From contig NZ_OY771475.1 in assembly GCF_963674635.1 (NCBI RefSeq), positions 4,376,666-4,440,665 on the forward strand: DNA of 64,000 nt. The letters run 5' to 3'. The notes beneath the pieces were generated by a model. The model had not been told where the DNA came from and searched no databases. It saw only the letters and a list, made by a program, of their open reading frames with translations. The DNA comes from Breoghania sp. (GTDB taxonomy: Bacteria; Pseudomonadota; Alphaproteobacteria; Rhizobiales; Stappiaceae). How positions within the stretch are numbered: position 1 is the stretch's first letter; every line of letters begins with the position of its first letter. The position numbers and the translations under genes are program-made. This document shows, piece after piece, positions 16,671-25,327 of this stretch.

Positions 16671-18104
16671 CTAGTCCGGCAGGCGGACCACGGCGCGCAA
16701 GCCCCCCAGGGGGCTGTCTTCCAGCATGAGGTCCCCGCCATGGCCGCGGGCGATATCCCGTGCGATGGTGAGGCCAAGGCCGGTGCCCGACTGGTCGAGA
16801 TTGCGCCCCTCGTCGAACCGGTGGAAGGGGCGGAAAGCCGCCGGGCGGTCTTCTTCCGGGATGCCGGGGCCATTGTCGTCAATGGCGACTGTGAGCCAGC
16901 CGCGCTCATGGGTTGCGGAGATTTCAACGCGTGTGGCGTGCCGCGCGGCATTGGCCACAAGATTGGTCAGACAGCGTCTGAAGGCGCTTTCCTTGACCCT
17001 TGCGATGGGCTTTCCGGCAAAGCTTGAGGCGGCTTCCACAGAGACCGCGCGCGCGTCAGCTTCCATATCCGCCACGATTGCGGAGACGTCCACGTCGGTC
17101 GCGACTTCGTCGCCGTCGCCGCGTGCAAAGGCCAGATATGCCTCCAGCATGTTGTTCATTTCCCGGACATCGCGGCTCAGCTCCTGCGTATCCTCGTTGT
17201 CGCCCAAAAGCGCGAGCTGAAGGCGGAATCGCGTGAGAATGGTGCGCAGATCATGGCTGACGCCGGCGAGCATGATGGTGCGTTGCTCGATCTGGCGCTC
17301 GATGCGGCGGCTCATGCGCTGGAAGGCGGTGGAAGCGCGGCGGACCTCCTCTGCGCCACGCGGGCGGAAGTCTTCGACCTGGTGTCCCTTGCCGAAGCTC
17401 TCCATGGCGTTGGCAAGTTGCTGGATCGGTCGGACCTGGTTGCGCAGGAACAGGAGTGCGACCCCGAGAAGGACAAGTGACGTGCCAACCATCCAGACGA
17501 GAAAGATATGGGAATTGGAGGCATAGGTCTGGCTGCGCCGGGTGATCACCCGCAGCACGTTCTTCTTGAGCAGGATGCGGATTTCGACGAACTGCGAGCG
17601 CCCGACCGTGTCGATCCAGAAGGGGCGCCCGATCTGCGAGCGGATCTCTTCGCTAAGGGCGCGGTCAAGCAGCGAGAAGAAGGGCTTGGGGCGGGGCGAG
17701 GGAAGCGGGGTAAGCGGCAGCACGGAAACGGACAGTTTCATGTCTTGGGCCGCGATTGAGGTGACCGTTTCGAAATTTTCGTCCTGCGGATAGGATTCCA
17801 GAATGGAGATGGTGGCCGCGATTTCTCCCACCACCGCCTGCGACAGCCGCTTTGTGACCGTCTCCCAGTGCTTCTGCATGAACAGATAGGCCATCATCGA
17901 CTGCAGGATGATCATGGGCAGCACGATGATCAGGATGGTGCGCGGGAGCAGCCGTTTGGGCATGTGGCGCCGCAGCCACTGACCGGACATGCGGTAGATA
18001 CGGATCATTTCCCTCAGAGGGGGGATCTTGGCCAATCCGCGCAGCGGCGCCTTGAAAATCATCGCGAGTGTGTCTCGTAATCCGGCCGATGCCATTGCGG
18101 TCAA
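16671..18104 (-). CDS. EnvZ-like membrane sensor histidine kinase
   Basis: A 477-residue inner-membrane kinase. An unusually long cytoplasmic N-terminus (about 55 residues) precedes TM1 (about 56-75). A periplasmic sensor of about 125 residues, TM2 (about 200-220) and a HAMP linker follow. The phospho-acceptor is His284 in the H-box VSHDLRTILTRF, where Ile replaces the usual Pro. The ATPase domain has NLVANAARHA, DDNGPGIPEEDR and GTGLGLTIARDI. Its start overlaps the response-regulator stop (ATGA), marking the two as cognate partners. The stimulus is unknown; the family includes osmolarity and envelope sensors. Confidence 0.93.
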   Translation of the reverse strand: MTAMASAGLRDTLAMIFKAPLRGLAKIPPLREMIRIYRMSGQWLRRHMPKRLLPRTILIIVLPMIILQSMMAYLFMQKHWETVTKRLSQAVVGEIAATISILESYPQDENFETVTSIAAQDMKLSVSVLPLTPLPSPRPKPFFSLLDRALSEEIRSQIGRPFWIDTVGRSQFVEIRILLKKNVLRVITRRSQTYASNSHIFLVWMVGTSLVLLGVALLFLRNQVRPIQQLANAMESFGKGHQVEDFRPRGAEEVRRASTAFQRMSRRIERQIEQRTIMLAGVSHDLRTILTRFRLQLALLGDNEDTQELSRDVREMNNMLEAYLAFARGDGDEVATDVDVSAIVADMEADARAVSVEAASSFAGKPIARVKESAFRRCLTNLVANAARHATRVEISATHERGWLTVAIDDNGPGIPEEDRPAAFRPFHRFDEGRNLDQSGTGLGLTIARDIARGHGGDLMLEDSPLGGLRAVVRLPD

Positions 18105-18808
18105 TCGACAAACAGGCGGTAGCCGATGCCGCGCACGGTCTGGAGGTAGATCGGGTTGGAGGGGTCGGCTTCGATCTTGCGGCGCAGCCGGTTGATCTGC
18201 ACGTCGGCTGTACGTTCCCCCTTGCCCATTTCACCACCGACGATCATGTGGCGGGGCACCGTCTCGCCGCGGCTTTCGGCAAAGATGGACAGGATCTGTT
18301 TTTCGCGGTCGGTCAGCCGGATCAGTTCATCGCCACGTTTTAGCTCCTGACGATCCGTCTGGAAGACATAGGGGCCGAAGCGGATTTCCGGCAAAGGCTC
18401 CGGCTCGTTCACCCGGCCGCGCTTCAGGATGTTGCCGATGCGCAGAAGCAACTCGCGCGGCTCGAACGGTTTGGCCAGATAGTCGTCCGCGCCCAGTTCC
18501 AGGCCCTGGATGCGGTCGCCGCTTTCAGAGCGCGCCGTCAGCATGAGGATCGGCACCTGCGAATGCTCGCGAATGTCGCGGGCGAGTTCGAAGCCGCTTT
18601 CGCCCGGCATCATGACGTCGAGAATGAGAAGGTCGAAATCGAGGCCCCGCAGGCGTCCGCGTGCCTCGGCCGCCGAGGCGGCAAGGGTGACGCGATAGCC
18701 GTTTTCGCCCAGAAAGCGCGACAGCAGCGTACGGATGCGGTTGTCGTCATCGACGATAAGAAGGTGGGCGGCATCGTCAGCCGGTATGGGGCGGTTCTGC
18801 GCTGGCAT
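18101..18808 (-). CDS. OmpR-family response regulator (PetR-like)
   Basis: A 235-residue two-domain regulator. The receiver domain (about 14-130) has the acidic pocket VDDDNR, phospho-acceptor Asp64 in LLILDVMMPGESG and the conserved Lys in DYLAKPFEPRE. The winged-helix DNA-binding domain occupies about 145-235 and ends YLQTVRGIGYRLFVD. The ATG at 18808 gives the family-like N-terminus; the frame extends to 18877 without similarity. It is coupled to the kinase downstream and follows a MarR gene, an order recalling petP-petR of Rhodobacter capsulatus, where both are needed for cytochrome bc1 expression. That assignment here is inference. Confidence 0.93.
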   Translation of the reverse strand: MPAQNRPIPADDAAHLLIVDDDNRIRTLLSRFLGENGYRVTLAASAAEARGRLRGLDFDLLILDVMMPGESGFELARDIREHSQVPILMLTARSESGDRIQGLELGADDYLAKPFEPRELLLRIGNILKRGRVNEPEPLPEIRFGPYVFQTDRQELKRGDELIRLTDREKQILSIFAESRGETVPRHMIVGGEMGKGERTADVQINRLRRKIEADPSNPIYLQTVRGIGYRLFVD

Positions 18809-18917
18809 CGTTACTTCAGTGGTCCTTCCCGATGAAAGGGAGCTTTGTACGCAGCTTGAGGCTTTCAGGTTACCCAAGGCTTTCAGACGGGCGCTTCAGC
18901 GCCTGGCGAGCGGCAGG

Positions 18918-19454
18918 TCAGGGCTTGCTGGCAAGGCGCGCCACGTGGGGCCGTTCCGCATCGTCGATGATGTGAAAAAGGAACTCGCGCGCAATGGCCC
19001 GGCCGTCTTCGGGCAATTCGCTCAAGGCCTTCTCCAGCCGCAACGACTGGGGAATGGACAGCTCGTGGCTCAGTTTTTCCCCCTTGGCGGTGGGATAGAG
19101 TAGTCGCTGGCGGCGGTCCTGCAAACCGGTGCGCTGATCGATGAACCCCTCATCCACCAGCTGCTTCAGGACCCGTCCGAGACTCTGCTTGGTGATCTTC
19201 AGGATGTCGAGCAATTCCGTCACCCGGATGCCGGGATTGCGCGAGACAAAATGAAGGACACGATGATGAGCTCGCCCGAACCCATATTCGGTCAGGATCG
19301 CGTCAGGATCGGAGATGAAGTCGCGATAGGCGAAAAACAGCAGCTCGATCAGCTCGTAATGAAGTTTCGGCGGTTCCTGCGTACCGTCCGCATTGCCCGT
19401 TTCGGCATCGTCAGACGCCCGTGATTTAGTCGCGTTGAAATTTACGTCAGCCAT
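18918..19454 (-). CDS. MarR-family regulator (PetP-like)
   Basis: A 178-residue winged-helix regulator. After a 25-residue polar N-terminus, the MarR fold covers about 30-175. The helix-turn-helix is in IRVTELLDILKITKQSLGRVLKQLVDEGFI and the wing in DQRTGLQDRRQRLLYPTAKG. It is transcribed away from ilvE and towards the response-regulator gene about 110 bases further on. Position and orientation match PetP upstream of PetR. A palindrome at 19500-19517 just ahead of its start may be its operator. Confidence 0.88.
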   Translation of the reverse strand: MADVNFNATKSRASDDAETGNADGTQEPPKLHYELIELLFFAYRDFISDPDAILTEYGFGRAHHRVLHFVSRNPGIRVTELLDILKITKQSLGRVLKQLVDEGFIDQRTGLQDRRQRLLYPTAKGEKLSHELSIPQSLRLEKALSELPEDGRAIAREFLFHIIDDAERPHVARLASKP

Positions 19455-19499
19455 ATTGACTTATTTCAGACCGATTGTTACACAGAACGCGGTCTCGAC

Positions 19500-19517
19500 G
19501 AAACGATTGAACGTTTC
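19500..19517. promoter_or_regulatory. Candidate MarR operator between marR and ilvE
   Basis: GAAACG and CGTTTC form a perfect 6-bp inverted repeat around ATTGAA, 46 bases ahead of the MarR start and about 195 bases ahead of ilvE. Size and placement fit an autoregulatory MarR site; unproven. Confidence 0.4.
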
Positions 19518-19712
19518 ACCTCCGCCAGAGTGCGATCCGTTGCTTTTGGGCGGATCAGCAGGTGAGAAGATATCGATACTTTCGCTGCGACGCAAAGCTG
19601 CCTCTCTGGAGGTCCCGGAAGGGGAATGTCCTTGCGCCGCGGTCGGGCCGTAACTCGCAACGTATTTGGCTCACATGGGCCTCAACAAGCATATAATTCT
19701 GGAGATGAGGAA

Positions 19713-20612
19713 ATGGCCGGTCCCGCATTCGATCAACACGATGGGGAAATCTGGTATGACGGTGCATTCGTCCCGTGGGCGGATGCCAACGTGCACGTGC
19801 TGACGCACGGCCTGCATTATGCAAGCGCCGTGTTTGAGGGCGAGCGTGCCTATGCCGGCCATGTATTCAAGCTTGAAGAACACACCGAGCGTCTGCACGC
19901 CTCGGCAAACATTCTGGGTTTCAAGCTTCCTTACACGGCTGAACAGATCAACAACGCCACCAATGAGCTGCTTTCGCGCGCCGGACTGACCGATGCCTAT
20001 GTGCGTCCGATCGCTTGGCGCGGCAGCGAGATGATGGGTGTCTCCGCCCAGAAGAACACCATTCACGTGGCAATCGCCGCGTGGCAATGGCCGAGCTATT
20101 TCGCGCCGGAAGAGCGTCTGAAGGGCATTCGTCTCGATATTGCCGAATATCGTCGCCCCGATCCGCGCACCGCGCCGAGCCGCTCCAAGGCCGCCGGGCT
20201 CTACATGATCTGCACGCTGTCCAAGCATGCGGCGGAAGACAAGGGCTATGCGGATGCGATGATGCTCGACTGGCAGGGCAATATTGCGGAAGCGACAGGG
20301 GCGAACATCTTCTTTGTGAAGGATGGTCAGATCCACACCCCGACCCCGATCTGCTTCCTGGACGGTATCACGCGTCGCACGGTGATCGATCTGGCGCAAA
20401 AGCGTGGCCTGACGGTCAACGAGCGCACGATCGCGCCGGAAGAGATGGAAGGCTTCGAGGAGTGCTTCCTGACGGGTACGGCCGCGGAAGTGACGCCGGT
20501 CTCCGAGATCGGACCCTACAAGTTCGTGCCGGGCGCGCTCTCCAAGCAGCTCATGGACGATTACGACACGCTGGTTCGTGCCGCCGGGGCTGCCGCCATC
20601 GCGGCCGAGTAA
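19713..20612 (+). CDS. ilvE: Branched-chain amino acid aminotransferase
   Basis: A 299-residue fold-type IV PLP enzyme that transaminates Ile, Leu and Val with 2-oxoglutarate. The N-terminus IWYDGAFVPWADANVHVLTHGLHYA is typical. The PLP Lys is in SRSKAAGLYM, followed by DWQGNIAEATGANIFFV and a FLTGTAAEVTPV phosphate-binding segment. The ATG at 19713 is preceded by GAGATGAGG; a longer frame from 19626 is not family-like. It diverges from marR and ends at a strong terminator. Confidence 0.95.
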   Translation: MAGPAFDQHDGEIWYDGAFVPWADANVHVLTHGLHYASAVFEGERAYAGHVFKLEEHTERLHASANILGFKLPYTAEQINNATNELLSRAGLTDAYVRPIAWRGSEMMGVSAQKNTIHVAIAAWQWPSYFAPEERLKGIRLDIAEYRRPDPRTAPSRSKAAGLYMICTLSKHAAEDKGYADAMMLDWQGNIAEATGANIFFVKDGQIHTPTPICFLDGITRRTVIDLAQKRGLTVNERTIAPEEMEGFEECFLTGTAAEVTPVSEIGPYKFVPGALSKQLMDDYDTLVRAAGAAAIAAE

Positions 20613-20642
20613 CTGCCCGCAGCGCGCGCCGCTGAACGCATA

Positions 20643-20687
20643 TGAAAAGGCCGCCCGCGGGATCCCACGGGCGGCCTTTTTCGTTTT
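20643..20687. terminator. Bidirectional terminator between ilvE and the MFS gene
   Basis: AAAAGGCCGCCCG (20645-20657) and CGGGCGGCCTTTT (20668-20680) form a 13-bp stem, with TTTTTCGTTTT to the right and an A-rich left flank. It can stop transcription from both convergent genes. Confidence 0.92.
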
Positions 20688-20705
20688 GGGGGCGGGGAGC
20701 GCACC

Positions 20706-21947
20706 CTAGGCGATCGGGCCCTCTCCGGACTTGAAGACGCGCCCGCGCTCCGTGATCAGGATGACGATGAAGGCGGCGATTGCCAGAATGGCGAAGCCGG
20801 TGGTGAAGGGCACGACCGTGCCATCAAAGGCCTGGCCGATGAAATAGCCCGGGATCGCGCCGCCCGTCGTGCCGACAAAGCCGATCAGGGCGGCTGCGGA
20901 GCCCGCGATATGTCCGACTGGGACCATGGCCAGCGCATTGAGGTTGGCGACCAGCAGGCCGAAACAGCACATGGCGATCGCCATCAGGGGCACGAAGGTC
21001 CAGATGGAATCGAGACCGAGATTGGCGATGGTGGCGTGAATGACGTGGGTCACCACCATCACGGCCAGCGCATAGTGGGCGATCACGCGCATGCCATAGC
21101 GCATGACGAGGCGCGAGTTCAGTATCGAGGATACGGCGATCGACAGGGCGATGGCTGCGAAGATCAGCGGGAAGGCCGCGCCGGTGTCGTAGACACCGAC
21201 CATGATCTGCTGGGCGGAATTGAGGAAGCCGAACATTCCGCCGAACATCAGCGCCGCGGCGGTCATGTATCCCACCGTCTGCCGGATCGAAAGGGTGATG
21301 CGGTAGTTTCTCAGGATCGTGCCGAAGGAAAGCTGCGTGCGGTTTTCAAAGCTCAGGGTTTCGCGCAGACGCAGCGCCGTCCACAGAATGACGCCTGAGC
21401 TTCCCACTGTCAGAAACCCGAAGATCCAGCGCCAGTGGCCCAGCATGATCATGAGCTGGCCCATGCTGGGGGCGATGACCGGCACCAGAATGAAGATCAT
21501 CATCGTGAATGACATGACGCGCGCCATCTGACGACCTTCGTAGCAATCGCGCACGATGGTGATGGCGAGCACGCGCGGGGCGGCGGAGCCGATGCCTTGA
21601 ATGAAGCGGGCGGCCAGCAGCATCTCGAAGGTGGGTGCCATCGAGCAGGCGATGCTGGCAATCGCATAGATCGCCAGTCCGCCGAGGAGGACGGGCTTAC
21701 GACCGAGCCAGTCTGCCAGAGGCCCATAGACGAGCTGGGAGAGGCCGAAGCTGATCAGGTAGGCGGAGAGTATGAGCTGGCGGCTGTTTTCATCCGCAAC
21801 GCCAAGGTCCAGACCAATGTCGGGCAGGGCTGGCAGCATGATGTCGATCGCAAGCGCGTTCAGCATCATCAGGGCTGCGATGAACCCTATGAATTCGGCG
21901 TAAGGAAGGGCGGAGCGCGCGTGCGCGTCCGTGATCTGCGAGCTCAT
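20706..21947 (-). CDS. Bcr/CflA-type MFS multidrug transporter
   Basis: A 413-residue inner-membrane protein with 12 hydrophobic segments and the drug:proton antiporter pattern of the Bcr/CflA family. It has DIMLPALPDIGLDLG after TM1, the motif-A loop GPLADWLGRKPVLLGG and motif-C-like ARFIQGIGSAAPRVLA in TM5. Likely proton-driven efflux of drugs or metabolites; the substrate is not predictable. It is transcribed alone, about 230 bases from moaE, with no regulator adjacent. Confidence 0.9.
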   Translation of the reverse strand: MSSQITDAHARSALPYAEFIGFIAALMMLNALAIDIMLPALPDIGLDLGVADENSRQLILSAYLISFGLSQLVYGPLADWLGRKPVLLGGLAIYAIASIACSMAPTFEMLLAARFIQGIGSAAPRVLAITIVRDCYEGRQMARVMSFTMMIFILVPVIAPSMGQLMIMLGHWRWIFGFLTVGSSGVILWTALRLRETLSFENRTQLSFGTILRNYRITLSIRQTVGYMTAAALMFGGMFGFLNSAQQIMVGVYDTGAAFPLIFAAIALSIAVSSILNSRLVMRYGMRVIAHYALAVMVVTHVIHATIANLGLDSIWTFVPLMAIAMCCFGLLVANLNALAMVPVGHIAGSAAALIGFVGTTGGAIPGYFIGQAFDGTVVPFTTGFAILAIAAFIVILITERGRVFKSGEGPIA

Positions 21948-22175
21948 TCGGAAGTCCTTGTGAGGACGGCTGGATGGCCGCCCGGACTGCTGGTCGATAC
22001 CAGCAGGGTGATTGTTTTTCCAAAGGTGGTTTTAGTTCACAGTTGGAACAATCTCAAACAATCAGAGCGCAGGGCAGGGTTGCGCGCTTCGGCGCTTCGG
22101 GAGGGCAGGCAGGGCTCAGTCCATGCGGCTGGAGGCTGTGGCAGACTGGAAACGCGTTCTGTCCGACAGGACGCT

Positions 22176-22637
22176 TCAGATGTCGTTCCAGCGATCCGCG
22201 GCGGCATCGTCGTGGTCGCGCGCTTCCACCCAGTCGCCGGAAGACCCATCGGCGCGCCATTCCTTTTTCCAGAAGGGCGCACGGGTCTTGAGGAAGTCCA
22301 TCAGGAATTCCGCTCCCTCGAAGGCGGCGGTGCGATGCGAGGACGTGGTCACGACCAGCACGATGTTTGCGCCTGGCGCAATCTTGCCATAGCGGTGGAT
22401 GACCGTGATGCCATCGAGGGGCCATCGCTGGGCGGCTGCTTGCGCGATGCGCCGGATCTCCGCCTCGGCCATGCCCGGGTAATGCTCCAGCTCCAGCGCG
22501 GCAAGTGTGCCCTTTTCATCGCGGCACAGGCCGGTGAAGGTCACGACCGCACCGATATCGCCATGGCCTTCGGTGAGCCTGGCAATCTCGGCGGCGGCGT
22601 CAAAATCGTCTGACTGGATGCGAACCGTGATGGACAT
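22176..22637 (-). CDS. moaE: Molybdopterin synthase catalytic subunit
   Basis: Large subunit of molybdopterin synthase, which inserts the dithiolene sulphurs into precursor Z together with MoaD. 153 residues. Conserved segments are GAVVTFTGLCRDEKGTLAALELEHYPGMAE, the RYGKIAPGANIVLVVTTSSHR block with its His/Arg active-site residues, and the C-terminal FWKKEW motif with the catalytic Lys. It lies 4 bases after moaD, so the two subunits are co-translated from one mRNA. Confidence 0.96.
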   Translation of the reverse strand: MSITVRIQSDDFDAAAEIARLTEGHGDIGAVVTFTGLCRDEKGTLAALELEHYPGMAEAEIRRIAQAAAQRWPLDGITVIHRYGKIAPGANIVLVVTTSSHRTAAFEGAEFLMDFLKTRAPFWKKEWRADGSSGDWVEARDHDDAAADRWNDI

Positions 22638-22641
22638 GGCT

Positions 22642-22896
22642 TCAGCCGCCCGTCATGGGGGGGAAAAGCGCGATTTCGCGCGCATCGGTGATCGGCATGT
22701 CATGCTCGACATGGGTCTGATCGGCCGCCACGCGGATCACATCGGGTTCCGCGAAGGCGGATTCGTATTCCGGTCCGCGTGTGCGCAGAAATGCCAGAAG
22801 GTCGGCGGGGGTTTTGACGTCGCCCGGCAGCTCGATGTCTTCTTCCGGCTTGCCGATGCGTTCACGCACCCATGCGAAATAGAGGATCTTCATCAC
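22642..22896 (-). CDS. moaD: Molybdopterin synthase sulphur-carrier subunit
   Basis: An 84-residue ubiquitin-like sulphur carrier. The C-terminal Gly-Gly (FPPMTGG), which becomes the thiocarboxylate, is intact. The start at 22896 overlaps the pgsA stop; a second ATG follows directly at 22893. With moaE downstream it forms a complete synthase, although the other cofactor genes are not in this window. Confidence 0.95.
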   Translation of the reverse strand: MMKILYFAWVRERIGKPEEDIELPGDVKTPADLLAFLRTRGPEYESAFAEPDVIRVAADQTHVEHDMPITDAREIALFPPMTGG

Positions 22897-23468
22897 GGTT
22901 CCTCGATCAGGTGGCCGATGCCGGCCCGGAAATAGTCATATCCGGTATAGAGGGTGAGGAGACCTGAAATCCAGAGCAAGCCAAGGCCGATCAACGAGGT
23001 TCCCGGCAGCACTTCATCGCCCGCCGGTCCGGCGAGCAGGAAGCCGATGGCCACGAGCTGCGCGGTTGTCTTGTATTTTGCGAGCTTGGTCACCGGAACG
23101 CTGACGCGCAATTCTGCGAGAAATTCACGCAGGCCCGAGACGAGGATCTCGCGGCACAAGATCACGATGGCCGGAATGAGCGACCAGTTGCCGACCGTGC
23201 CTTCGGCCGCCAGCACCAGCAGGCACACGGAAACCAGAAGCTTGTCGGCGATGGGATCGAGCATCCGCCCCAGTGCGGATTGCTGCTTCCACATGCGGGC
23301 AAGATAGCCGTCGAAGAAGTCGGTGATCGCGGCCGCGACGAAAATGGCCAGGGCTGTCCAACGCGCTGCATTGCCGGGGATATAAAAACAGGCAGCCACG
23401 GCGGGAACCGCCAAAATGCGCCCGTAGGTTAACAGGTTCGGCAAGGACAAGGCTACAGAAGCGGACAT
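22893..23468 (-). CDS. pgsA: CDP-diacylglycerol-glycerol-3-phosphate 3-phosphatidyltransferase
   Basis: First committed step of phosphatidylglycerol and cardiolipin synthesis in the inner membrane. 191 residues with several membrane helices. The CDP-alcohol phosphatidyltransferase motif is complete: D-x2-D-G-x2-A-R-x8-G-x3-D-x3-D in ITDFFDGYLAR...SALGRMLDPIADK. Its stop overlaps the moaD start. uvrC-pgsA-moaD-moaE is a recurrent order in Hyphomicrobiales; here a diguanylate cyclase gene sits between uvrC and pgsA. Confidence 0.95.
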   Translation of the reverse strand: MSASVALSLPNLLTYGRILAVPAVAACFYIPGNAARWTALAIFVAAAITDFFDGYLARMWKQQSALGRMLDPIADKLLVSVCLLVLAAEGTVGNWSLIPAIVILCREILVSGLREFLAELRVSVPVTKLAKYKTTAQLVAIGFLLAGPAGDEVLPGTSLIGLGLLWISGLLTLYTGYDYFRAGIGHLIEEP

Positions 23469-23685
23469 TACGGCTCGTCTGGCTGGTCTGCCATCGCACG
23501 GAAGGCGCGCGGCACGTCTTGGGGAGCTGGGAGGGCCTGAAGCGTGGGCGACGGGTCCGCTTGCCAGCTACAGGAAAGCGGCAGCTCTTGCAAGTTGGCA
23601 GTGCTGCAATGCGAGACAAGCACGGCGCTTGTCGCCCGTCAATTCTGGCGCCGCGGCAAGTCCGTGGTCACGAGAAAAAAAGGCC

Positions 23686-24972
23686 CTAAGCGCTCTCGGC
23701 CTCTTCCAGTTGACTGTAGGCGGAGACGACCCGGTTACGACCGTGACGCTTGGCGGCATAAAGACGTTCATCGGCGCAGACGAAAAGGGCATCGTAATTC
23801 TCCGCCTCCATCGGGGCGGTTGCCACACCGATGGAGATGGTCGAACCGAAGAACTCCTCATTCGAACGTTGCTGAACCGCGGCCCTGAGGCGCTCTGCGA
23901 CGATTGCCGCGGCTGCGGGGCCGAGATTGGGGCAGATGGCGACGAATTCCTCGCCGCCGAAGCGGAAAAGGTGGTCTTCGGTGCGCAGCGCGTCGGACAG
24001 GGTCTTTGCCAGTCGGCGCAGAACGTCATCGCCGGTCTTGTGGCCATGCTGGTCATTGACGGTCTTGAACCGGTCCACATCGATCGCGAGCAGGCTGAGC
24101 GGCTGAGAGGGGGACACGTCGCGCTCAAATGCCCTCGCGGTGATGTACTCCAACTTGCGGCGATTGAAGACGCCCGTCAGCGTGTCGCGGCCGGTCTGCT
24201 GGAGCAAATCCTCATAGCGTTCGCGGAAGGTGAGGGTGTGGAACACATCGCGGGTCCGGCGGTCCTTCAAGGGGTGATCTGCCGCCGGAGTTTCCCTTTC
24301 GACGAAGCGCAGGTAACCCATGATCAAGACGGAGAAAACGATGGCGGCTCCCATCTTGGCCGCCCAGCCACCGAGCATCGCCGCAAAGGGGGCGCCGGAA
24401 TAGAAATGGAGCGCGGTGTAGAAGCCGATCTGATCGAAGCTCAGAACCACGGCGCCTGAAATGCTCAAACGCAGGAAGGGCAGGTTGCGCAGCCATGCAC
24501 CGAGGCGTTCGTAAAGCAGGATGATGGCAATGGCGTCGATGAACAGCAGGATCGTTCCCCACACCATCAGCCAGCCCATCTCATCGATGAAGCTCAGGTC
24601 GGGCAACCGTTCGGGTGAGAGTGCCGCCACCGTGTGATTGCGCAGGATCATGACCAGCCCGACAATCAGGAAATTGCCGATCAGAAGTCCATAGATCGGC
24701 TGGCGGACGATCCGGGCGTCTTCCTTGATGTGCAGCATCAGGATCATCATCAGCTTGCCCGAGAACAGCACCGTGGAGCCTGGAGAAAGCTGGCCGAAGG
24801 GAAGCTGGATATAAAAGAAGCTCGCCAGATAGGTTTCGAGGAAGTGCATCACCCCGATCGCACAGACGAACAGGCCGATGCCGAAACGGCGGCGTCCATA
24901 GAGAAGCCCTGCCATTACCGCAAAATAGACGCCGGCCTCACAAAAAAGCAGTAGAATGTTCTTTTCGACCAA
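23686..24972 (-). CDS. Membrane-bound diguanylate cyclase
   Basis: A 428-residue protein: six or seven hydrophobic segments over residues 5-222, then a GGDEF domain (about 250-425). The signature is GGEEF at 339-343, a catalytically competent variant, and the inhibitory I-site RTED lies at 330-333, five residues ahead of it. It should therefore make c-di-GMP and be feedback-inhibited by it. The N-terminal membrane domain resembles an uncharacterised multi-helix sensory region; no ligand can be named. Same strand as uvrC and pgsA. Confidence 0.92.
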   Translation of the reverse strand: MVEKNILLLFCEAGVYFAVMAGLLYGRRRFGIGLFVCAIGVMHFLETYLASFFYIQLPFGQLSPGSTVLFSGKLMMILMLHIKEDARIVRQPIYGLLIGNFLIVGLVMILRNHTVAALSPERLPDLSFIDEMGWLMVWGTILLFIDAIAIILLYERLGAWLRNLPFLRLSISGAVVLSFDQIGFYTALHFYSGAPFAAMLGGWAAKMGAAIVFSVLIMGYLRFVERETPAADHPLKDRRTRDVFHTLTFRERYEDLLQQTGRDTLTGVFNRRKLEYITARAFERDVSPSQPLSLLAIDVDRFKTVNDQHGHKTGDDVLRRLAKTLSDALRTEDHLFRFGGEEFVAICPNLGPAAAAIVAERLRAAVQQRSNEEFFGSTISIGVATAPMEAENYDALFVCADERLYAAKRHGRNRVVSAYSQLEEAESA

Positions 24973-25327
24973 GGCGCGCTCCGCGATGCCTGAATGCCGG
25001 GACGACCGGCGCTCTCCTCCATGAGTGCCACCGGAAATCGGCTCGTTGAGCTTTGCACGCGACCCGAAACAGTGTGCGAGGGCGGGCAGGCTTCGTGTTG
25101 ATCAGGTGTATCACCCCAATCGTAAATTATTGCAGCTTGTGTTCGTGTTGTATTCGGGCCGTCTTTTCGTGCGCCCCTTCGCCATCGCGCGTCATCGCAT
25201 CATCAGATGTGATTCCAGCCAATTCCGAATTACGTATAGTCCCTCTTGCCGTAGCGGAGCCAGTCCTGTCTGTTTTGCGGGCAGGAAAGCGTATCGGGGC
25301 GCGCAGGCAGACAAGGCGTCCTTGCCG
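24973..25327. other. Intergenic region upstream of the diguanylate cyclase
   Basis: About 355 bases between the uvrC stop and the cyclase start, both leftward. It is somewhat AT-richer around 25110-25150. I see no gene, clear hairpin or repeat; it must carry the cyclase promoter. Confidence 0.5.
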
